Positions 56,685 through 64,000 of a stretch of 64,000 nucleotides of DNA are shown here, piece by piece. This DNA is from Brachionus plicatilis (lineage: Eukaryota; Rotifera; Eurotatoria; Ploima; Brachionidae), in contig QEOQ01000508.1 in assembly GCA_010279815.1 (NCBI GenBank), positions 658,254-722,253 on the forward strand, given 5' to 3'. The notes below the pieces were generated by a model. It worked only from the letters and a program-made list of their open reading frames with translations. It did not search any database and had not been told where the DNA came from. Positions within the stretch are counted from its first letter, which is position 1, and each line of letters opens with the position of its first letter. The position numbers and the translations under genes are program-made.

Positions 56685-59600
56685 TATCGCTTGCTAATAA
56701 AATTATTTTAAACGAAAATTTTTATATGGATGATGAAAAAAATATTTTTGTTACGAGTAAACATTTAGAAACAAAAACAAAAAAAAAATAAAAATAATAA
56801 ATTACACTATTTTATTTTCTCCCTGTGTTTGCTAACTGTTCTATAAGAAAAGAAAAGTATGCTCAGGTAATAAATTAAGAAGAGTTGAAGGAATTTCGAT
56901 TGAGAAATAGAACAACCAAATCAATTTTTATTGTTGCATGATTTTGGATAAAACAAATTAACTAATAACAAAATAATAGTGAACACAAATCACTAGGCTA
57001 TATGTGAATATTAAAAGATTTTTTTTTATTTGATATAAATTTAAGTTTGGATGATTATGTAATTTTTATTTTCTAATTTAAAATCAAACATTTGATTAAT
57101 GGATTTTGAATTTTGAAAAAAAATAGTCAATTTTTAATAGCAAACTCATGCTCAAAGATTTTAAATTATCCTTTTTTATGTTTTTCATGATTGTAAAATA
57201 ACTACTGAAAATTAATATGCTCTCATGATCATTTAATATAATCCCTAAATTATCGTTGATTTTCATTGATTTTCTGACAAAATTAAGCAATAAATTATGA
57301 AAAAAACAAAGGCATGAAATTTGTATATTGATACTGATGGCTTATTTGAAAAAATTTTATTTTTTTAGAATTCGATTTTTTTGCTATCATTTTTTGTTGA
57401 AAAATAACATTTTAAAACTTTTTGATAAATGATAAATTTAAACAAAGTGTGTTACCATGGCGGAATCTCGTCTTGCCAATTACTCTCTAATATAATATCA
57501 AATTAGCATTTAAAAGTAATCTTTTAAATTTCATTCAATCTGAGAACTTTTTTTAAGTAAATTGAAAAGATTTTCCTAGGTATTACGTAACTAATTTGTT
57601 CAAGTAAAAATCAAAATGATTTTCAAGTTAATTTTTTAACAGTTGTTAAAATTCATTCGTCTTTTTTTAATAAAATTGAGTAAAATAAAATTTTTTCTAT
57701 CCTTTGAAAAAAAACCTTTTTTACGACCTCAATATTATCTATAAAAAATTATTTTATTTATTAAGTAATTTTTTTGTTTTAAAGGTTTTTGTAAAAAATA
57801 TCTAAATTTTATCTCAAAGCATTATCAAAAATTAAATTAAGCCTTTGAATAATTTTTGCTCAGCTTAAATTGCCTGCGTTTTGAGTGATGAAATTTCAAT
57901 TACAACTTATTTTCAGCTAAATATTAAAATTTATTCAAATTAGTTTATCTAGCTAACAGAATTTTAAAAAAAATATGAAATTAACCGACTTGGCTGTTAA
58001 ATTTTTTTTGAAAACAGTGGAGTTAAACCTAAAATAAAAGCAACATTAAAAATATTGTACAATATTTAGAGACTATAATGAAGAATTAAAATAAAATGAA
58101 ACCGAACATACTTAATAGATAAAGCCTTAAATGTATTTTGGAAAAATAATTTTGAAAAATTATTTAGTGAAATCGTTTAGGGTAAATTTTCTTTATTATT
58201 ATTTTTCTTAAAAGTCGAAAGCAAATATGCTTTTCTTTTCTTTTCTTTTCTTTATGATTTTTAAATTAAACCTTAGTGTCCAAAAATATTCTTTTTCTTT
58301 TTTGATGCTAGAATTTTTCAATTTAATTCAAATGACGGAACAAAATAACCCAAAGCAATAAAAAAATGATTTCAAATTAACTCATAATTGGCGATGATTT
58401 TTTTAAAGGCTAAATTTTTGGTATAAATCTTCAAACGGATATTCACAAAATAAATACGGATATTTGTTTTAAATAATTAAGAATTAAATTGTTTTTTTTT
58501 TTGTATTTTTTAGTTAAATACTGCATTATTAAAAATATATTTCGAATAGGTTTGTTATTTATTTTTGATAAAAAAAATTTTTCTAGGAATTGTTAAATCA
58601 TAGGCTAAAATTTGTGTATCTTTTAGCTCTTTTGTAACTGCTTCAATCCACAATTTATAAGATTAATAAAATCCTATTTTTTTTTCAAATAGAATAAATC
58701 CTTTAAAAAACCCAAATTTTTTAAAATTTTTCTCTTAATTCAAAGAAATAATTTTCTTTTAATAGTTGATCTAATTTAAGAAAAACATATTCAATTAATC
58801 TTCATTTAATCTAATTTTTTAAATCTAAACTTTAATTATAAAACTCATTATGTACTTATATGATATTTTAAAATCTAAAATTTCCATCTAAAATTTTCTT
58901 CAAAATAAACATTATTCCTTTTACTCATTAGCGCTCTTTTATTTTTTAAATTCAAGTCGCTATCAAAATAAACATTAATTTGGTTGACTTCATAATAAAA
59001 AAAATAATTTATTCTGCAATCAAAAATTATTTTAATAGAGTTTTTATATAAATTTCTAAGTAGAAAGGCAGAAATTATTTAATTTAACTTTCTACATTAG
59101 TATCTCATTCTAGGACAAAATAAAACAAGCAAAATTTGAGACAATATTAACAATTTAAGGCAATATAACGTTTTGGCGAAGTTAAAGACATTTACATTTT
59201 TGACTCATCTGTGTTATCAATATATAAATTATCAAGGTGTTAAATTAATACTTTGGTCCAAAAATATAAAATTGAAAAATTTTAGTTATTTAACGAAATT
59301 CAACTTTTAAATGTTGAAAATTATCGATTGATTATGTTCAAAAGTTGTAATTGAATTTAAAATTGAAAACAGGATGGAGACAAGCGCAGTTTAAACTCTT
59401 TATCCATTCATTAATTATAAATCATCGTCGAAAAAATCAAACAAAAAATCACTAATTAAATGTAATAACTGAATCAACAATAATTTGTTTAATAATTTAA
59501 ATTATTTAGCTATAGAAATTTAAAACTTTCAATTATGTAATTAAAAAGAAAACTTCTTGCACAACTCCAATTAAAGGTATCCATGTGAATTGATAAACCT

Positions 59601-59750
59601 TTAGACAAGCTTCTGAGAAAAAAAACTTGATGTGAAATGCTTAAGAAACTTAAAAAAATGCAAAAAGTTAATTTTTTTTCATAAGAAGTAGCTATAGTTT
59701 CAAGAACTAGAAAATAATATTTGCTTTTTGTTTCTATTCCTTTACTGAGT
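56685..59750. other. Intergenic, AT-rich
   Basis: Between divergent genes. No perfect heat-shock element array was found upstream of the sHSP start. The minus frame at 57096-57290 has no features. A short (CTTTT)n array lies at 58230-58253. Nothing else recognised. Confidence 0.45.
58230..58253. repeat. (CTTTT)n microsatellite
   Basis: Four CTTTT units and a partial fifth in tandem. Confidence 0.8.
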
Positions 59751-60025
59751 ATGGATCATATTAATTCAAATGTCAAATGTCCAAAAATCATCAATCGAAA
59801 TATCGAACTAAGACCAAATAATTTATTCACTGAAACAAACATTAATCCGGGTAATAAATATTTTTAATAATCTGTGACAATCTTTTATTCATTCATATTT
59901 AAGAGCCGATTCAAATTTATTCAAAATTAAACAAGAAAAAACCCTATAAATCATATGGTCCATCAAAATCATATGGAAAAGAAGTGTTAAAAGAATTAAG
60001 CCAACAGCCAGTTAAGCTCATATAA
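59751..60025 (+). CDS. Small multi-exon protein of unknown function
   Basis: Exon 1 (59751-59850) and exon 2 (59904-60025) join in phase at a 53-bp GT..AG intron to give 73 residues: MDHINSNVKCPKIINRNIEL, then TNINPEPIQIYSKLNKKKPY, then KSYGPSKSYGKEVLKELSQQ, ending PVKLI. An alternative is a donor at 60011 (GTTAAG) joined to a third exon at 60698-60739, which replaces PVKLI with PDKDYPYSVLPKHI; that end looks more protein-like and is also in phase. The protein is short, basic and lacks signal or membrane segments. The KxYxSYGPSKSYG motif recalls small axonemal proteins only loosely. No family was recognised. Confidence 0.5.
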
Positions 60026-60739
60026 AATGTTGAGTAGTTTTTTCTTAGTTTAATTTTCAATTAAAATATTTAAAAAAATATAGATTTACCTAGAAAATTT
60101 AAAATAAATTTTTAGAACTAACAATTATGTCTGAATTATTAAATATAAAAAAATTAATAGAAATTAAATATGCAGTAAGAATTAGAAAATGCTCTTTTTT
60201 GATAAAATTTAAATCAGTTAATTTAAGCTATGCTGAATTAACATAAGAAACAGGTTATTGAATGAATAGGCTTTAAAAATGTACTAAATAGGCAATTTTT
60301 ACCTTAAAACCAAGAGGAAAAACTTGATAGAAACAATAAATAACGCTTTCGGTTTTGAAACCATATTCATTTTTGTCTGAGCTTACGGTTAAATAATAAA
60401 GTTAATTGATTTCTAAGTGAATCAAATAAAAATATTTTAATAATTTTAAATTGTTTTAATAATAAAATTTTTGATATTTTATTTTTTAATGAATTCTTAT
60501 TTCGGTTAAGAATACTAGAAAAAAAAATCATCTGCTGCTTTCAAGAAGATTTAATTGTTACTCAATCTACTTCTATATAGAAAAAAAATTAAAGAAATAT
60601 TCTAAATAAGACTAAAAAATATTTATAGCTTGAATGATTTTTGAGCTAAAAACGAAAAACTTAATTTAAATACTGTGTTCTTATGGTTATTTTTTAGGAT
60701 AAAGATTATCCATATTCAGTTTTGCCAAAACATATCTAA

Positions 60740-62536
60740 TCAACGTTATGACCATAGATATAACAAATAAAACTAAGAAACAAAAGCCTTAAGAAGACTT
60801 AATTCAAAGGTTAAACTTAATTTTTGTTTAATAGAGGTAATAAATAGTTTTGTTCGTTTTTATTACGTTTTGTAATAAAAAAAAAGAAAAAGATCAAAGC
60901 AAACTACGCATCCATTCTAGAAGATCGTTTAAAAATATTATTACCATAGGGAGAAACTTGATCGGTTTTATCTTTTTTTAATCCATAATTGAAATAAATC
61001 TGAAATTTCTTATTTAATCTAATTCATTTTTTAGATTTTTTTTTATTCAAGTAAAATGTTTTATGTTGTCAAGACCTTATTCACTAACCAAAACTATTCT
61101 AAATTATATCATCATAGTTAACCAACAAATTTTTAGATAAATATATCATTTTAAAAATAATAATTAGCATTATGTCTTTTTCTTTTTTCTTCGAGTATTA
61201 CCAAACAGCGATAATCATAAATTGTTGTTTAAAATTGAGTTCATTTTCTGTACTGAACCTTTTCGAGAACATTGATATCTTATTTGCGGAACGACGTCAT
61301 GATGTCATAATCGAGATTTTGTCTGACATATGTTGTGAATGGTCTAAGGAATTAAATACATATTTTGCCATCTAATTCCCTGTTTTGACTATTTCAAAAA
61401 TTTTCTTAAAAAAAAGCTTCATCCATAAATTTTTTTTACATGAGTTAAAATTTTTTTACACTACCGAACCATGAAAATTCGATGAATTAGATCTTGTTTT
61501 TCTTACAAGATAAAGCTTCTAAAGAACCAGAAGAAATATAAAAGTCTCTTTGTAAAAGAATTATGAAAATAATTACCATAATATTCGTTTCTTTTACAGA
61601 GTACATTGTCAATTAAACTTTAAATTCAATATTATTTTATTGATCAATCCTGTAGAAAATTGTGTCAGCACGGATTTTGTGGCCATACTTGTCGCATTAT
61701 AAACTTTAGAAAATTTTTTAAAAATAATTAAAAAAATTTTATTTAGGGTAAATAAAAATTCTAAATTTTTGTAACTCTTTAGAATAGCTTTTTATGGAGA
61801 CATAAATGCTTTCGTTAACACATTTTAGAAAACTTGGAATTTAAATTTTATTTAAATTTGATTATTTTAAAAAATTTCACTTGATATATTCGAACTTATA
61901 AATTTATTTGGCAATAAAAATCTAAACATGCAATTGTAATGTATTTCACCATGTCATTTAATTTGGTAACTCTTTTAACTTTATTTTTTTTGATCAGTTT
62001 TAAAATATATCTAAATTTTCTACACAATAAGAGAATTTATTTTGGTTTTAATTCAAAAATTTTCTGGTTAATAATCAGCTTATTACGTGGAATATTCAAA
62101 CCGTTTACTTTGGCAATCGTATGTGTCTTGCAATCATGACAAGTTAAGTTATCTCTGGGGAAAAATATTTGTTGAAATTTGTAGCTAAAACCATATGGTA
62201 ATATAATTTCCAATATTTTAAAAACAATTTTTTCTTATTAAATTGATTAAAAGAGAAAAAAAATATTCAACAAAGAAAATTGTTATGTTGCTCAATTTCT
62301 TCAGATAGAGTTGTAAATTAGTAAAAGTTCGGTTTCACCAACATATTTTTTTTACAAGCATGAACTAAAAATCAAAGTCTTTAGTTAAATAAATTAAATT
62401 TTTAAAAATTAAAAAAAAAATTTAATCGCTTCGAATTTAATTTTTTTTTCATACATTTTTTATGTAAAAAATTTGCAAAATTATTTTTGAAAATAATCTT
62501 AGTTTTTATTATTTTTTAAAGCTTAAAATAAAAATT
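60740..62536. other. Intergenic, AT-rich
   Basis: A 67-codon frame at 61172-61375 (+) has a partly coding-like end (FAERRHDVIIEILSDICCEW) but no recognisable domain or splice partners. A 66-codon hydrophobic frame at 61939-62139 is probably chance. Nothing else seen. Confidence 0.4.
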
Positions 62537-63664
62537 CTAATTAAATCTTGTATCAAAATCTTTTTTTTGTTCTTTTTCCGGCAACTCGACTTTAAAAGCT
62601 ACTCTTAATATGATTGAATCAGTCATATTTCTAAAGAAAGAACTGTTGGAATCAAGTATTTGTTGGATATTGAAAAAATTAGTAAATCCATAACCCATGT
62701 TTGTTTCGAACAAATAGTTTAAAGATTTAGTAAGATTTAGTTTTGGATTTAATTCACTTGATAAGGAATAGTCAATAGAGGCGTAAATTGGAAATTGACC
62801 TTTATTATTTACTGAATTACATTCCAAATAAAATCCCAATGCTTTTTGGCCAAAAAATTCTTCATTAACTTTGACTTTAATTGACCATTTGAAATTTCTG
62901 ACTACACATGGTTTTGAATAAAAGTAAAAATTACTTTGATTTTTTAACTTTGAAAAGTCATTTATTTTTAATTGAATTGTTGCTTCAGAACGACTAAGTT
63001 CATCTATTTCATCTCGATTATATTTAAAACTTGTTTCTTCCTTCAAATAAAGTTCACCAAATAATTTTCCAATATCTGTATCTTCGACACTATCAGTAAG
63101 GCCATACTTAGACTCATTTAAATCTTTCTTAATACTTGAAACTACTTCAATAAAATCATCCATTTTATTTTTTGATTTTATAAAGCTATCCAACTTAGAG
63201 TTAAGGTCTAAATTATCGTCAATTTTAATTGAATCAATTTCCCTTTTTTGTGAATCTAAATCATCATTTCTCTTATTGAACTCCTTTAGCTTTAAGTCCT
63301 TTTCCATTTGAACCTTCTTCAACGCATCATCGTAGTAATCGTCAATTTTTTTATTCAACATAACTTTGATTTCTTCTCTGCGAAGATCAATTTCGTTTTT
63401 AAATTCATCATGACTTAAATCAATAAAATGCTTAGGATCATATTTATATTCTTCAAAATCTTTTAAACACTCTTCATACTGTTTTTTCTTCAATTCAAAT
63501 GATTTTTCAGTCAAAACCAGTCTGTTTCTTGACAATCTAAGGCATTCTTCGATTGTTATATCATGTGTTTTACAGAATGGACACTCAAATTTTTTGCTTT
63601 TACGTAAAAGATGATCGTAATCGAGGGAAAATCCACAAGGCAATGATATTTTCGTATTATTCAT
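62537..63664 (-). CDS. Half-RING, coiled-coil and MATH-domain protein
   Basis: A single exon of 375 residues from the ATG at 63664. The start (ISLPCGFSLDYDHLLRKSKK and FECPFC) looks like the second half of a RING finger (C-G-H ... C-P-x-C) with Phe in place of the usual His; the first Cys pair is absent from this exon. Residues about 50-175 are a long charged coiled coil (FKNEIDLRREEIKVMLNKKI). Residues about 228-366 form a MATH/TRAF-like beta-sandwich (SKPCVVRNFKWSIKVKV, GFYLECNS, IYASIDYSLSS, NIQQILDSNSSFF, SIILRVAFKVELP). MATH proteins with coiled coils act as adaptors, often in TRAF signalling or ubiquitination. Either the RING is degenerate or an upstream exon supplies its first half. 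Confidence 0.75.
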   Translation of the reverse strand: MNNTKISLPCGFSLDYDHLLRKSKKFECPFCKTHDITIEECLRLSRNRLVLTEKSFELKKKQYEECLKDFEEYKYDPKHFIDLSHDEFKNEIDLRREEIKVMLNKKIDDYYDDALKKVQMEKDLKLKEFNKRNDDLDSQKREIDSIKIDDNLDLNSKLDSFIKSKNKMDDFIEVVSSIKKDLNESKYGLTDSVEDTDIGKLFGELYLKEETSFKYNRDEIDELSRSEATIQLKINDFSKLKNQSNFYFYSKPCVVRNFKWSIKVKVNEEFFGQKALGFYLECNSVNNKGQFPIYASIDYSLSSELNPKLNLTKSLNYLFETNMGYGFTNFFNIQQILDSNSSFFRNMTDSIILRVAFKVELPEKEQKKDFDTRFN

Positions 63665-64000
63665 CCTTTATCTTTTTGCCTCTGAATATCTAAAAAAAAT
63701 TTATTCTCAAATGTGAGATTTAGTTTGATTAACTAGAGTGTTTACTCTTAAGTTGAAATTATCAAAAAAAAATTTCTTCATTTTTGCAAACGCCGGTAAA
63801 TAGTAAAATCGTCCCATTTTTTTATAATCCTGAAAAAATTATCCCGCAAACGCGAAACAGCAAAATTGTGAAAAAGTTGATAATTTTTTTCTTTATAACT
63901 AAATATAAAAAGATAAATAATATAAAAAGATTCTAACTAATAAAGAATGTCACTTAAAAGAGATTTACTGAAGTTCTTTTTTAGTCTTTTTTAATTTTCT
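63665..64000. other. Upstream of the MATH gene, right window end
   Basis: AT-rich. The sequence just upstream (read on the minus strand) contains TTTAG before ATATTCAGAGG, which could be a 3' splice site for a leading exon. Nothing else recognised. Confidence 0.35.

Noticed and set aside
56700..56950. Possible heat-shock elements upstream of the sHSP gene (GGAATTTCGA, TTCTATAAGAA)
   Set aside because: The spacing does not match the nGAAnnTTCn array, and AT-rich DNA gives such partial matches by chance.
61939..62139. 66-codon hydrophobic frame that could be a small membrane protein
   Set aside because: T-rich DNA translates to Phe/Leu-rich peptides; no supporting context.

Overview
This is eukaryotic nuclear DNA, very A+T-rich, with multi-exon genes, GT..AG introns mostly 45-100 bp long, and long AT-rich gaps full of decayed transposable elements. 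The gene families (FLII, SPMIP4/C7orf31, LRRC43, LRRC58, WASHC4, an IL-17-like cytokine, single-exon secreted LRR proteins, a multi-domain small heat-shock protein, a MATH protein) point to a small-genome invertebrate. A spiralian such as a monogonont rotifer of the Brachionus type fits best; that placement is inference. Every exon model below was checked by hand for splice sites and reading-frame phase.

Layout: 1-736 (-) is the N-terminal LRR half of flightless-1, cut by the window edge. 3750-5662 (+) is the sperm-tail repeat protein STPG2. 7841-9283 (-) is a single-exon membrane LRR-like protein. 9.3-14.7 kb is a transposon graveyard with a palindromic element, a GC-rich hairpin islet, a Merlin deletion derivative and a non-LTR retrotransposon relic. 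14773-17360 (+) is carnitine O-acetyltransferase in eight exons. 18190-18455 is a broken SWIM-finger (MULE-type) transposase end. 20482-25469 (+) is the sperm microtubule inner protein SPMIP4, whose large intron holds two hAT-type MITEs with 8-bp target duplications. 26489-28821 (-) is a secreted PAN/LRR protein.

29630-30280 is a CR1/Jockey-like LINE 3' end with an (ATT)n tail. 31586-33050 (+) is a TMEM184 membrane protein, 35121-36296 (+) an intronless LRRC58, and 37362-37901 (+) a secreted IL-17-like cysteine-knot protein. 38-42 kb holds a second SWIM transposase relic, a LINE reverse transcriptase piece and orphan exon-like stretches. 42316-48058 (+) is WASHC4 (SWIP) in about 15 exons, with a MITE-rich inverted duplication in its largest intron. 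50213-52020 (+) is LRRC43. 55695-56684 (-) is a small heat-shock protein with three alpha-crystallin domains. 59751 onwards is a small multi-exon gene of unknown function. 62537-63664 (-) is a coiled-coil/MATH protein with half a RING finger.

The genes do not form one pathway. Three of them (STPG2, SPMIP4, LRRC43) belong to axonemal or sperm-tail families; the others cover mitochondrial carnitine metabolism, endosomal actin regulation (WASH complex), actin/gelsolin-type regulation (FLII), stress response and secreted or immune-type functions. No defence island, CRISPR array, tRNA or rRNA was seen.
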